This document shows, piece after piece, positions 1 through 12,163 of a stretch of DNA of 64,000 nt. The notes beneath the pieces were generated by a model that saw nothing but the letters and a program-made list of their open reading frames with translations, was not told the DNA's origin and searched no databases. The translations under genes were made by a program, and so were the position numbers. Location of the stretch: positions 1,433,501 to 1,497,500 of the forward strand of contig NC_091970.1 in the NCBI RefSeq assembly GCF_036711975.1, read 5' to 3'. This stretch comes from Onthophagus taurus. Lineage: Eukaryota > Arthropoda > Insecta > Coleoptera > Scarabaeidae. The first letter of the stretch is position 1. Each line of letters begins with the position of its first letter.

Positions 1-336
1 AGTGTCCAGAAGCTTTCTAATTGTCTGTATAATTATCAAATAGTGTTTAAAAGCTTTCTAGACAGTGATAAAGATTTCCAGAAGCTTTTTAAAGATGTCC
101 AGAAGTGTTCAGAAACTTTTTAATGATTTTTGCTTGTCTCTCAAGATGGCTAAACCCGAATGTTTCTAGTTCTAGTGTTAGTTCTACTTGTAGTAATAAA
201 TTAGGGGACTTTAAAGCTGTCTAAAAGTGTCCAGAAACTTTCTAATGGTCTCTATAATTGTCAAATAGTGTTTAAACGCTTTCTAGACAGTGATAAAGAT
301 TTCCAGATGATTTTTAAAGATGTCCAGAAGCGTCCA
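1..336. repeat. Two-copy direct repeat, about 225-bp spacing
   Basis: A stretch of about 110 bases at 1-111, rich in the words tgtccagaag and gctttctagacagtgataaag, returns with a few changes at 226-336. The intervening 115 bases are different. No coding potential is visible. The copy may continue to the left of the window. Confidence 0.7.
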
Positions 337-672
337 TGTCGTATTTTATGGAATTCTGAACATTGTACTTATGAATGCATATGAAATTTACGTCATTAAT
401 ATTGTGAAAAGTTAAAACAGGTTTCAAGAAGAAAACATGGCCTTCTTCGAAACCTACCACAAAGAATTTGTGATAACATCGCGAAAAGTGCTGTGTCGAT
501 TGCGTTGAGGACTTGTAATTTCCAAATTTGACCTAAACATGTTTTCAATGATACATATATTTTGACTAATAATTGTATTCATTAATGTCAAAATTTGTAT
601 CTAGAAGTATTTTTTATTAAATTTTCTTTCCAGTCGCTTTCTATTTTGAACAGTTTAGATTTTCAAACCTAA

Positions 673-1050
673 TAAATAAATAAATAAAAATGAGCTTAAA
701 TTGACAGTTACTTTGGTAATTCATGTTGGTACCAACTTTGTTTTGGCGTTTAAAATAGGTTATGTTTCGCTTTTGATTTGACATTTAATTAATTGTCATT
801 AAAAATAAAATAATCCAAATGGCTAAAGCCATGTATGTTGATGTTTTTGAAGTAAATATTATTAAAAAATGATCCATTTTCGTTTTTCTTCATGTTAAAT
901 AAACTAATTAACCAAATACAATCGATTTTCAAAGTTATAAATAAATAAATAAAATTTAGGTTAAATTGACAGTTATTTTGGTAATTCGTGTTGGTAACAA
1001 CTTTGTTTTGGCGTTTAAAATAGGTTATGTTTCACTTTTAAGTAATTAAA
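673..1050. repeat. Direct repeat of about 105 bp
   Basis: The segment at about 673-790 (an aaataaata run, then a stretch with ttgacagtta, ttttggcgtttaaaatagg and ttatgtttc) is repeated nearly unchanged at 942-1045, immediately 3' of the synaptogyrin stop codon. The second copy therefore probably lies in that gene's 3' UTR. No protein is encoded. Confidence 0.7.
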
Positions 1051-1060
1051 TCATTAAAAA

Positions 1061-2047
1061 TTAATAAAAATAATTACCTCTTTGATTTATACCAGCAGAA
1101 AAAGGTGGTTGCTGATATTGTTGGTCCATCATATCCGGCCCGCCGGGATAACTGGGATAAGATGTCGGTAAAGTAGAGTCCGCTTCGAAATTCGTTGCAA
1201 AAGCAGCATCTGCACCTTGTCTAAAACGTTGATAAGCGAACCATGCACACCCAGCCTATACACAATTCATTATTATGTTTATTATTAATTATGAAATAAA
1301 TTAATTTGATTAAAAAATTAACTTACCCAAGTAAATATAGAGAAAAAAGAAAATGCGATAGCAGCTTGAACATTATTCACTCCATAACCATTGGGAGGTG
1401 TTTCAGATTTTCCCCATTGTCTGGTTAGGTACCAAAATCCAACGAAAAATAAAAATGACCAAAATCCTAAAGACATTATTGATTAGATAAATTTGATTTA
1501 AATTTGAGTTTTACCTGAGAATCCCAAATCGCCTAATACGTAATGTTTGCGAGTTTTAACCGACGACATCTGCTCAAATAAATATTCTCCAGCTAAAAAC
1601 CCCATACTGGCCAAAAAGGCTATCACACTTATTCCAACCCCATAATTACAAGCATTACTATCATTATTATACAAGCATTCTTCCTTTTTCGTGGTTGGAT
1701 TCTTAATCCATCCTTGTGAAGATATACAGCCGAAAATTATGATTGAAAAGAGCTATAAAATAAAGAAATTTATGCAAAACGACGCTAAACAGCAATCAAT
1801 AACAAAAGAAAGAAAAATAGAAATCTTCTTTTCATCTGTCAAAAATGCTCGACTAAGAATCGATTCGTAGCTACATTCACACAATACACACGCTAATTAA
1901 TTTATAAAAAAATCTTTAATTTCATTTTTAATTTTCCTTACTCACCCAACAAACGGCCCTTAAAATGACTTGGGGCCGCCGAATAAAACCGATCGGGTCG
2001 AAGGAGCCGCCGGCCTTTCCACCGCCGTAAGCGCCCAAACCCTCCAT
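1061..2047 (-). CDS. Syngr: Synaptogyrin, four exons, 224 aa
   Basis: Synaptogyrin is a four-helix MARVEL-type membrane protein of synaptic vesicles and other small secretory vesicles. Exons on the minus strand are 2047-1946, 1752-1515, 1466-1327 and 1255-1061; the pieces join in frame to 224 codons plus stop, close to the usual family length. The N-terminus begins MEGLGAYGGGKAGGSFDP and runs into the first membrane segment. The luminal loop carries a Cys pair (CLYNNDSNAC), followed by the conserved EYLFEQMSSVKTRKHYV loop, then WSFLFFVGFWYL. The cytosolic tail is rich in Tyr, Pro and Gln, typical of the family. A possible donor (AGAG|GTAATT) six codons before the stop means an alternative last exon outside the displayed frame cannot be excluded. 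Identification is by recognised sequence. Confidence 0.93.
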
Positions 2048-2199
2048 TGGAGCCCTCCCACCACTAACACAACACACAACAAAAAGAAAACTTCCTCTTC
2101 CTCGTTAAATTTTACGTATGTAAGCGGGGATTTCAAAAAAAAACTGTAATCCAATTTCTATTGTAAGGAATTTTGGAATTATTTCGATCTAGCTTTAAA

Positions 2200-2330
2200 A
2201 AAAAATTTGCTATTAACGGACGTTCGACGTTGAGAGGAGTCTTCGTCGGTGGTGGTTGATTTTTAGGGGGACGAATTTACTGCGCATGATTACCGGACAT
2301 GCGCTTTAAAGGGGGAAGTTTCCGGTTTCT
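2200..2330 (-). promoter_or_regulatory. Probable synaptogyrin promoter with paired TGCGCATG-type sites
   Basis: The region just upstream of the synaptogyrin start is locally GC-richer than its surroundings. It holds TGCGCATG (near 2282) and CATGCGC (near 2298) facing each other about 10 bases apart, resembling NRF-1/Ewg half-sites. No TATA box is obvious. The transcription start was not determined. Confidence 0.35.
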
Positions 2331-3024
2331 TAAGTGGGGGGAATAATTCTGGATGTAATCGAAGGGTTATTGGGGAGTCGATAAAAAAGGAAACTATTTG
2401 ATTTAAACCATTTTGACATATTAAAAAAAAATATGTAATTTGAATAAAATATGCATTTTGGATGTAAATTCATTTTTACAAAGAAATGGAGAATGATTTT
2501 TGACTCATTTGCACTTGGATGATGAAGTAGATGCAAAATCAGCATTATCCAATGAGAAATCTTTATCCAACAGAAGATCTCTTGTAATGGCACTTCTAAA
2601 TGTTAACTGATCCATTACTTGAGCCTTTTTTTTAACATTCTTTGTGGAACACTGACGTTAGTATATTTTATTGCTTTTCTATTATATCTTTTGACAGCTC
2701 CAAGTGGTAAAGCAGAAGAAAAATTAGATAGTAGAGTAACATTGGCACTATCTTTTACCACTCACTATCACTAAAGTTGCTGAGGTTGTGGGCAAAGATG
2801 GGTTAAACAGCAGGAAATTTAAATTAATTAATTCTTTATTTTGTAGGATAAGTTGTAAAAAACACAGCAAATTCTTAAATAAATATAACCATCCTTATAA
2901 CCATCTTTAATAAACATCCAAAAAATCAATTTATGTTACATTGAGATTTAGAAAAAGGCACTGTATCACAGGTTAAGTAATTATTTAAATCGTTTTAATT
3001 TATTAAATCGCTTTTGTATTCTTA
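2331..3024. other. Intergenic, no supported gene
   Basis: AT-rich sequence between synaptogyrin and the G-alpha gene. Open frames here are short, lack family resemblance and lack sensible splice context. I see no repeat or RNA gene. Confidence 0.5.
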
Positions 3025-3081
3025 TTATTTAAGGGGATAAGCAGCACGATAATCTTCTAAACAAACTAAATCATCTACCTT
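3025..3081 (-). other. Exon-like fragment, possible alternative last exon
   Basis: On the minus strand an AG acceptor is followed by an open frame VDDLVCLEDYRAAYPLK and a stop codon, with an AATAAA signal about 20 bases further on. It lies about 300 bases downstream of the G-alpha stop. A weak GT in the last G-alpha exon (after the NLGR codons) would join to it in frame, so it might be an alternative C-terminus. This is speculative; it may be chance. Confidence 0.2.
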
Positions 3082-3381
3082 TTCTAAATTAAATTAAATC
3101 GAAATCAATTTAAAATAAAGAAAAGATTTGAACACACATTGAGATCGATTAATTTGGTTTTAAATGATTTTTTGATTGTATCAATGAAAATGATTGTATG
3201 AACAAAAAATAATATCAACGTATAGCTTAATTAAACCATTTCATTTAAAAAATATCACTTTTTAAATCAAACCTAACCTATAAAACGAAATGTCAAAAAA
3301 AAATTTTGAGGTTAGGTCGATTTTAACTAAGTTAAATCTTAAAATAAAGCCTCATAAGATTAAAAAAGAAATAAAAATTAA

Positions 3382-6300
3382 CTAAAGAAGTGTAACCCTT
3401 CCCAAATTCTCTGATATCACCATATCCATGATTGATTGGAAAACGACGCGGACATTCGCCGTATCTGTAGCTGTGGTGAAATGGGGGTAGAGAACTTTTC
3501 TTGAATCACAGTTTTGTAAAACGAATTTGTGTTGGATGAATAAAGCACCGCGATCGACGTCTCGATCAGGACCTAAATTTAAATCATTAAAATTGAATTA
3601 ACTCAATTAATTTGATTAATACCATTATAATCATTAAAATAAATCCTTAAATGTCTATTAGAATACAAAATCTTCTCTCTAAACAAATCAAATTTGTTTA
3701 ATAATAAAACGAATGAGGCATCTCGAAAAAATGGGTTATTTACAATCTGTTTAAATAAATTTAAACTCTCCACTAATCGATTTACATTTGGATCCTCCTA
3801 AAATAATATTATTATTAAAAACGTCTATTAATAACTAGGGCACGGAACTTTTGTAACAAAACGATACGATTTCCCCCCTCCACTCGTTCTCAGCAGAAAA
3901 TTTCATACAAAAGTTGTTCTAAATTAAATTCTAAAACGATTTTCTCAATAAAAAAATACATAAAATTTTTTTTGAGATTATATTCTTAATTATTGATTTA
4001 ATCAAAAAATTTTGTTAACAAAATTTGTTTAGAATTACTTCAGGAACAGTGTTTGTTAATACAATTTTTTGCTAACTTGAAATTTTAAATTCCCTCTGAA
4101 TAGTATGCTATCAAAATTAATTATCTCAACAGTTATTGTTTTTATTAAAAAATGTTTTTAATAAAATTTGTTTCAATTTCGATTCTGAATCAATTATCTT
4201 AATAAAATTTGTTTACATCTCTATTATTAAGCTTCTAAGTATAATTTTGTATAAAAACGGAAAATTTATTATTTTGAGGTTATCTCCTTAATTATTGATT
4301 AAATCAAAAAAAATTGTTGACAAAGTTTGTTTAGAATTGTTTCAGGAACAATTTTTGTTAACACAATTTTTTTCTAACTTGAAATTTTAATTTCCCACTG
4401 AACAGTATGCTACAAAAATCAATATTTTTGAGGTTATATCCTTATTGTTGATTTAATCAAAAAATTTTGTTAACAAAATTTGTTTAGAATTACTTCAGGA
4501 ACAGTGTTTGTTAATACAATTTTTTGCTAACGTGAAATTTTAATTTCCCTCTGAATAGTATGCTATCAAAATTAATTATCTCAACAGTTATTGTTTTTAT
4601 TAAAAAATGTTTTTAATAAAATTTGTTTCAATTTCGATTCTGAATCAATTATCTTAATAAAATTTTTTTACATCTCTATTAATTAAGCTTCTAAGTATAA
4701 TTTTGTATAAAAACGGAAAAATTATTATTTTGAGGTTATCTCCTTAATTATTGATTAAATCAAAAAAAATTGTTGACAAAGTTTGTTTAGAATTGTTTCA
4801 GGAACAATTTTTGTTAACACAATTTTTTTCTAACTTGAAATTTTAATTTCCCACTGAACAGTATGCTACAAAAATCAATATTTTTGAGGTTATATCCTTA
4901 TTGTTGATTTAATCAAAAGATATTGTTAACAAAATTTGTTTAGAATTACTTCAGGAACAGTGTTTGTTAATACAATTTTATGCTAACGTGAAATTTTAAT
5001 TTCCCTCTGAATAGTATGTTATCAAAATTAATTATCTCAACAGTTATTGTTTTTATTAAAAAATGTTTTTAATAAAATTTGTTTCAATTTCGATTCTGAA
5101 TCAATTATCTTAATAAAATTTGTTTACATCTCTATTAATTAAGCTTCTAAGTATAATTTTGTATAAAAACGGAAAATTTATTATTTTGAGGTTATCTCCT
5201 TAATTATTGATTAAATCAAAAAAAATTGTTGACAAAGTTTGTTTAGAATTGTTTCAGGAACAATTTTTGTTAACACAATTTTTTTCTAACTTGAAATTTT
5301 AATTTCCCACTGAACAGTATGCTACAAAAATCAATATTTTTGAGGTTATATCCTTATTGTTGATTTAATCAAAAGATATTGTTAACAAAATTTGTTTAGA
5401 ATTACTTCAGGAACAGTGTTTGTTAATACAATTTTTTGCTAACGTGAAATTTTAATTTCCCTCTGAATAGTATGCTATCAAAGTTAATTATCTCAACAGT
5501 TATTGTTTTTATTAAAAAATGTTTTTAATAAAATTTGTTTCAATTTCGATTCTGAATCAATTATCTTAATAAAAATTTTTTACATCTCTATTAATTAAGC
5601 TTCTAAGTATAATTTTGTATAAAAACGGAAAAATTATTATTTTGAGGTTATCTCCTTAATTATTGATTAAATCAAAAAAAATTGTTGACAAAGTTTGTTT
5701 AGAATTGTTTCAGGAACAATTTTTGTTAACACAATTTTTTTCTAACTTGAAATTTTAATTTCCCACTGAACAGTATGCTACAAAAATCAATATTTTTGAG
5801 GTTATATCCTTATTGTTGATTTAATCAAAAAATTGTGTTAACAAAATTTGTTTAGAATTACTTCAGGAACAGTGTTTGTTAATACAATTTTTTGCTAACT
5901 TGAAATTTTAATTTCCCTCTGAATAGTATGCTATCAAAATTAATTATCTCAACAATTATTGTTTTTATTAAAAAATGTTTTAAATAAAATTTGTTTCAAT
6001 TTCGATTCTGAATCAATTATCTTAATAAAATTTTTTTACATCTCTATTAATTAAGCTTCTAAGTATAATTTTGTATAAAAACGGAAAAATTATTATTTTG
6101 AGGTTATCTCCTTAATTATTGATTAAATCAAAAAAAATTGTTGACAAAATTTGTTTAGAATTGTTTCAGGAACAATTTTTGTTAACACAATTTTTTTCTA
6201 ACTTGAAATTTTAATTTCCCACTGAACAGTATGCTACAAAAATCAATATTTTTGAGGTTATATCCTTATTGTTGATTTAATCAAAAAATATTGTTAACAA

Positions 6301-9300
6301 AATTTGTTTAGAATTACTTCAGGAACAGTGTTTGTTAATACAATTTTTTGCTAACTTGAAATTTTAATTTCCCTCTGAATAGCATGCTATCAAAATTAAT
6401 TATCTCAACAATTATTGTTTTTATTAAAAAATGTTTTTAATAAAATTTGTTTCAATTTCGATTTTGAATCAATTATCTTAATAAAAAATTTGTACATCTC
6501 TATTAATTAAGCTTCTAAGTATAATTTTGTATAAAAACGGAAAAATTATTATTTTGAGGTTATCTCCTTAATTATTGATTAAATCAAAAAAAAATGTTGA
6601 CAAAGTTTGTTTAGAATTGTTTCAGGAACAATTTTTGTTAACACAATTTTTTTCTAACTTGAAATTTTAATTTCCCACTGAACAGTATGCTACAAAAATC
6701 AACATTTTTGAGGTTATATCCTTATTGTTGATTTAATCAAAAAATTTTGTCAACAAAATTTGTTTAGAATTACTTCAGGAACAGTGTTTGTTAATACAAT
6801 TTTTTGCTAACTTGAAATTTTAATTTCCCTCTGAATAATATGCTATCAAAATTAATTATCTCAACAATTATTGTTTTTATTAAAAAATGTTTTTAATAAA
6901 ATTTGTTTCAATTTCGATTCTGAATCAATTATCTTAATAAAATTTTTTTACATCTCTATTAATTAAGCTTCTAAGTATATTTTGAATAAAAACGGAAAAA
7001 TTATTATTTTGAGGTTATCTCCTTAATTATTGATTAAATCAAAAAAAAATGTTGCCAAAGTTTGTTTAGAATTGTTTCAGGAACAATTTTTGTTAACACA
7101 ACTTTTTTCTAACTTGAAATTTTAATTTCCCACTGAACAGTATGCTACAAAAATCAATATTTTTGAGGTTATATCCTTATTGTTGATTTAATCAAAAAAT
7201 ATTGTTAACAAAATTTGTTTAGAATTACTTCAGGAACAGTGTTTGTTAATACAATTTTTTGCTAACGTGAAATTTTAATTTCCCTCTGAATAGTATGCTA
7301 TCAAAATTAATTATCTCAACAGTTATTGTTTTTATTAAAAAATGTTTTTAATAAAATTTGTTTCAATTTCGATTCTGAATCAATTATCTTAATAAAAATT
7401 TTTTACATCTCTATTAATTAAGCTTCTAAGTATAATTTTGTATAAAAACGGAAAAATTATTATTTTGAGGTTATCTCCTTAATTATTGACTAAATCAAAA
7501 AAAATTGTTGACAAAGTTTGTTTGGAATTGTTTCAGGAACAATTTTTGTTAACATAATTTTTTTCTAACTTGAAATTTTAATTTCCCACTGAATAGTATG
7601 GTACAAAAATTAATATTTTTGAGGTTATATCCTTATTGTTGATTTAATCAAAAAATTGTGTTAACAAAATTTGTTTAGAATTACTTCAGGAACAGTGTTT
7701 GTTAATACAATTTTTTGCTAACTTGAAATTTTAATTTCCCTCTGAATAGTATGCTATCAAAATTAATTATCTCAACAATTATTGTTTTTATTAAAAAATG
7801 TTTTAAATAAAATTTGTTTCAATTTCGATTCTGAATCAATTATCTTAATAAAATTTTTTTACATCTCTATTAATTAAGCTTCTAAGTATAATTTTGTATA
7901 AAAACGGAAAAATTATTATTTTGAGGTTATCTCCTTAATTATTGATTAAATCAAAAAAAATTGTTGACAAAATTTGTTTAGAATTGTTTCAGGAACAATT
8001 TTTGTTAACACAATTTTTTTCTAACTTGAAATTTTAATTTCCCACTGAACAGTATGCTACAAAAATCAATATTTTTGAGGTTATATCCTTATTGTTGATT
8101 TAATCAAAAAATATTGTTAACAAAATTTGTTTAGAATTACTTCAGGAACAGTGTTTGTTAATACAATTTTTTGCTAACTTGAAATTTTAATTTCCCTCTG
8201 AATAGCATGCTATCAAAATTAATTATCTCAACAATTATTGTTTTTATTAAAAAATGTTTTTAATAAAATTTGTTTCAATTTCGATTTTGAATCAATTATC
8301 TTAATAAAAAATTTGTACATCTCTATTAATTAAGCTTCTAAGTATAATTTTGTATAAAAACGGAAAAATTATTATTTTGAGGTTATCTCCTTAATTATTG
8401 ATTAAATCAAAAAAAAATGTTGACAAAGTTTGTTTAGAATTGTTTCAGGAACAATTTTTGTTAACACAATTTTTTTCTAACTTGAAATTTTAATTTCCCA
8501 CTGAACAGTATGCTACAAAAATCAACATTTTTGAGGTTATATCCTTATTGTTGATTTAATCAAAAAATTTTGTCAACAAAATTTGTTTAGAATTACTTCA
8601 GGAACAGTGTTTGTTAATACAATTTTTTGCTAACTTGAAATTTTAATTTCCCTCTGAATAATATGCTATCAAAATTAATTATCTCAACAATTATTGTTTT
8701 TATTAAAAAATGTTTTTAATAAAATTTGTTTCAATTTCGATTCTGAATCAATTATCTTAATAAAATTTTTTTACATCTCTATTAATTAAGCTTCTAAGTA
8801 TATTTTGAATAAAAACGGAAAAATTATTATTTTGAGGTTATCTCCTTAATTATTGATTAAATCAAAAAAAAATGTTGCCAAAGTTTGTTTAGAATTGTTT
8901 CAGGAACAATTTTTGTTAACACAACTTTTTTCTAACTTGAAATTTTAATTTCCCACTGAACAGTATGCTACAAAAATCAATATTTTTGAGGTTATATCCT
9001 TATTGTTGATTTAATCAAAAAATATTGTTAACAAAATTTGTTTAGAATTACTTCAGGAACAGTGTTTGTTAATACAATTTTTTGCTAACGTGAAATTTTA
9101 ATTTCCCTCTGAATAGTATGCTATCAAAATTAATTATCTCAACAGTTATTGTTTTTATTAAAAAATGTTTTTAATAAAATTTGTTTCAATTTCGATTCTG
9201 AATCAATTATCTTAATAAAAATTTTTTACATCTCTATTAATTAAGCTTCTAAGTATAATTTTGTATAAAAACGGAAAAATTATTATTTTGAGGTTATCTC

Positions 9301-10838
9301 CTTAATTATTGACTAAATCAAAAAAAATTGTTGACAAAGTTTGTTTGGAATTGTTTCAGGAACAATTTTTGTTAACATAATTTTTTTCTAACTTGAAATT
9401 TTAATTTCCCACTGAATAGTATGGTACAAAAATTAATATTTTTGAGGTTATATCCTTATTGTTGATTTAATCAAAAAATTGTGTTAACAAAATTTGTTTA
9501 GAATTACTTCAGGAACAGTGTTTGTTAATACAATTTTTTGCTAACTTGAAATTTTAATTTCCCTCTGAATAGTATCCTATCAAAATTAATTATCTCAACA
9601 GTTATTGTTTTTATTAAAAAATGTTTTTAATAAAATTTGTTTCAATTTCGATTCTGAATCAATTATCTTAATAAAATTTTTTTACATCTCTATTAATTAA
9701 GCTTCTAAGTATAATTTTGTATAAAAACGGAAAATCTATTATTTTGAGGTTATCTCCTTAATTATTGATTAAATCAAAAAAAATTGTTGACAAAGTTTGT
9801 TTAGAATTGTTTCAGGAACAATTTTTGTTAACACAATTTTTTTCTAACTTGAAATTTTAATTTCCCACTGAACAGTATGGTGTTCTTTTAATCAAGATTT
9901 TCTGAAAACGAGTGGAGGGGGGAAATCGTATCGTTTTGTTACAAAAGTGCCCTGTTAATAACTTTACTAATAGCGTCATATCATATCCACTTAATGAGAC
10001 AACAAAAAGTACAGCTCGAACATCATCAAAACAATAAATCCACTTTTTTCTTTGAGATCTTTGCCCTCCAACATCATACATGCTTACAATTATATCATTA
10101 ATTCGAAAATTCGTCTCTATTATCCCTTGAGTTCTTACTCTAGCCCTTAAAACATCTGTTGGGGTTGGAACATATTTTGGATCACAAATTCTATCCATAT
10201 TTTCGAATAAACTAAAAAATGATACAAAATAATTTAAAAATTATTAATGAATTTTAATTTACTAGAGAGCTGAATCATTTAATTCATATTCATAACCCCT
10301 GGTCACTGCTAATCGAACCCCACGGTCCGCCCATAAAGCTTGTAAAGAAGCTGCCACATCAGGTATTACAAAAAAATTCATATCAAAACATGATTTACTT
10401 GTTAAAACCATTTGGGCGTGATACTAAAACAATTTTAATTAAGTCAGGATTAAATTAATAATGATTAATTACTTTATTTCTTGAAAATTCCAAATTAATT
10501 CTTAATAACCCCATTCCTGATAAAACGTACTTCATAGAAGCCAATAAATTATCTAAAACCGTCGGTCTATAACTACTTAATTCCTCAAAACTATATCCAT
10601 CTGTGTGAATGATTTTCATTTGCTTAACTAAAGTACTTTTCCCACTTTCACCAGCGCCTAAATCAAAAAAACAACAATTAGAACACACCAACATAAATAT
10701 ATGCATATTAGTACCTAATAAAAGTATTTTAATAACATTATTTCTCTGTTTGGCGAATTCTCCCAGCTCCCGGTCGATTTCTTCGCTTCTTTTCCTCGCT
10801 TGTCCCTCTTCGCGTTCCACAGTCAGACAACCACCCAT
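3382..10838 (-). CDS. Heterotrimeric G-protein alpha subunit, six exons, 359 aa
   Basis: GTP-binding switch that couples receptors to effectors at the inner plasma membrane. Exons (minus): 10838-10715, 10657-10473, 10423-10263, 10211-9968, 3797-3623, 3572-3382; they join in frame to 359 aa. The start is placed at MGGCL, giving Gly2 for myristoylation and Cys4 for palmitoylation; in-frame Mets exist upstream. Landmarks: P-loop GAGESGKS (about 42-49), the helical domain, switch I RVRTQGI with its Arg and Thr, switch II DVGGQRSQRKKW with the catalytic Gln near 207, and NKFD. The TCAT motif is replaced by TTAT, as in G12-like proteins, and the tail ends NLGRVTLL without the pertussis-toxin Cys. 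Class is uncertain: the N-terminus looks Gi/Gv-like, the C-terminus unlike Gi, Gq or Gs. A Gv-type subunit is my best guess. Intron 4 carries the 6.1-kb repeat element. Confidence 0.92.
3900..9885. repeat. 456-bp tandem satellite, about 13 units
   Basis: The landmark word acatctctatt recurs at about 4215, 4670, 5126, 5582, 6038 and so on, giving a period near 456. Each unit is itself an old dimer: one half has gaggttatatccttattg and ggaacagtgtttg, the other gaggttatctccttaattatt and ggaacaatttttg. Units differ by a few substitutions and 1-2 base indels. There is no coding potential. Confidence 0.9.
5790..9573. repeat. 1.82-kb higher-order duplication inside the satellite
   Basis: Private variants of individual units recur at a constant offset of about 1,823 bases, which is four units. 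Examples are ttttaaataaaa at 5978 and 7801, agcatgctatc near 6382 and 8205, agtatattttgaat near 6975 and 8797, tattgactaaatc near 7485 and 9308, and gaatagtatggtac near 7595 and 9417. The two blocks look essentially identical by eye, so the duplication is young. Confidence 0.85.
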
Positions 10839-11230
10839 TTTTTCTTTCATAATTTCCAATTTTGTTCCCAAACAATGTAATTTCTTTGTAATTCGTTTCC
10901 AAATTGGCCCCAATTAAAGCTCATTGGGACATTTAACACAACCTCAAGGACGCTTCACGTGCTTTTACACTTAAACTAACCTTTTACGACATTCGAGCCG
11001 ATTATTTCGAAATTTGATCCCCTTTATCACTTATTCCACTTATTTATTCTTTTTGATAACAAATACGCGAATTATTCTAATTATTTTCAATTATAACCAT
11101 GTAAACAAACAATGTTGTTACTTTTTATGTGGCGACATCTACCGGATTTTAGTAGAAAAAGGAGTGACATCTAGCGGACAAAATTTAATTTTTTAATTCT
11201 TTATTAATACATAAAATTATCTTAAATTAA
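10839..11230. other. Intergenic spacer, G-alpha promoter side and BUD31 3' side
   Basis: About 390 bases without a supported gene. It contains the 5' flank of the G-alpha gene and two words resembling insect boundary-type sites, gacatctaccgg near 11134 and gacatctagcgg near 11168. Nothing else was recognised. Confidence 0.4.
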
Positions 11231-11762
11231 TTATCCAGAACAACCACGGCATCCGCAATGAACGCATTCAACAATCCTTCCCTATAAAATACAAAGTTTA
11301 AAAAAAAATAACCTAAAAAATTAATTTTACCTCCTCCAATTTTCCTTTAGGTACTCTACAAATACAATTAGTCCCAAAATTTGTATCTCGCGTTTGAATA
11401 CATCTTAAGCAACATAAATTTTCATAACCCGGCTTTTTCCACTTCGCAATCAAATTTTTATCGGCGATATTTTCGTTTAAACAATAATCGTACAACTCCC
11501 TACTAATCGCTTTTCTTCGATAAAATAAATCGTAAATGTACCTCGATTTTTGATGGTGTATCTTAAATATGGGCCAAAGCGACTCTTGTTTGCGTTTACC
11601 CTCGTGAGATTCAGTTTCGGCTGCAAAAAAATCATTAAAATATTTTTTTTTAAATTAGGTTAAGTTACCCTCTCTCATTTTTTGTTCTAACTCGTCTAAA
11701 GTGGGTTCAATTAATTCCCAACCTTCGGGGGGTGCCTTTTTACTCCTTCTAACTTTAGGCAT
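11231..11762 (-). CDS. BUD31: BUD31 / G10 splicing factor, three exons, 144 aa
   Basis: BUD31 (G10) is a nuclear spliceosome component bound to the catalytic complex. Exons on the minus strand are 11762-11669, 11620-11331 and 11281-11231, joining to exactly 144 codons plus stop, the length of the human protein. The start [12 protein letters not shown] and the segment [16 protein letters not shown] are diagnostic. So are [20 protein letters not shown], the zinc-binding core with many Cys ([19 protein letters not shown]) and the tail HCGCRGCSG. Conservation is extremely high. The gene is head-to-head with PDAP1, 401 bases apart, suggesting a shared promoter. No irregularity was seen. Confidence 0.97.
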
Positions 11763-12163
11763 TTTATTTATTTATTTAATATATCGAAAAATAAAACATT
11801 AACTTTTGACAGATTATTATTGTTATTATATCGAGTTGTTGTTACCAACCTAAATCGAAAGAAATCCTAAAAATTATATTTAATTTTAATTATTTACGTT
11901 TTAAAAATTAATTTTTAATTATTAATAAAAAAAGGTGCTAAATAGTTAATAAATCGATTCATATTGAGCATATTTTAAAAAGGAATTAAAAAAAATGCGT
12001 AATTAAATTTGGTGTTTTAAGGTTGCCACCAAAAAAAATGTCGGGTGTACGTCAACTGGAAATTTGTTGACATTTGTTAAAATTTCTTCACTAATTATAT
12101 CAAAAATAGCGCGTTTTCAACCACCACAACTTAAAATTCCGTTTCCCCGCGTCTTATTACATC
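11763..12163. promoter_or_regulatory. Probable bidirectional promoter of BUD31 and PDAP1
   Basis: A 401-base gap separates two divergent start codons of housekeeping genes. It is AT-rich with no TATA box in an obvious position. The shared-promoter call is inferred from spacing only. Confidence 0.5.

Larger units (their letters stand above)
3836..9954. mobile_element. hAT-like non-autonomous element filled with satellite
   Basis: The element sits in intron 4 of the G-alpha gene. The two ends are inverted copies of about 55 bases: the left reads TAGGGCAC, then TTTTGTAACAAAACGATACG, a C-run and CCACTCGTT; the right, reversed, starts CAGGGCAC and continues with the same words. The ends are flanked by the 8-base direct repeat TTAATAAC (3828-3835 and 9955-9962). 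An 8-bp duplication and ends of the form YAGGG are hallmarks of hAT transposons. No transposase is present; the interior is a tandem array, so any movement would have required help in trans. Confidence 0.75.

Noticed and set aside
2330-2593. 87-residue frame upstream of synaptogyrin
   Set aside because: No domain, no splice logic, and it overlaps the presumed promoter.
3900-9885. CRISPR-like regular repetition
   Set aside because: The units are 456 bp and continuous, without short direct repeats separated by unique spacers; this is a eukaryotic satellite.
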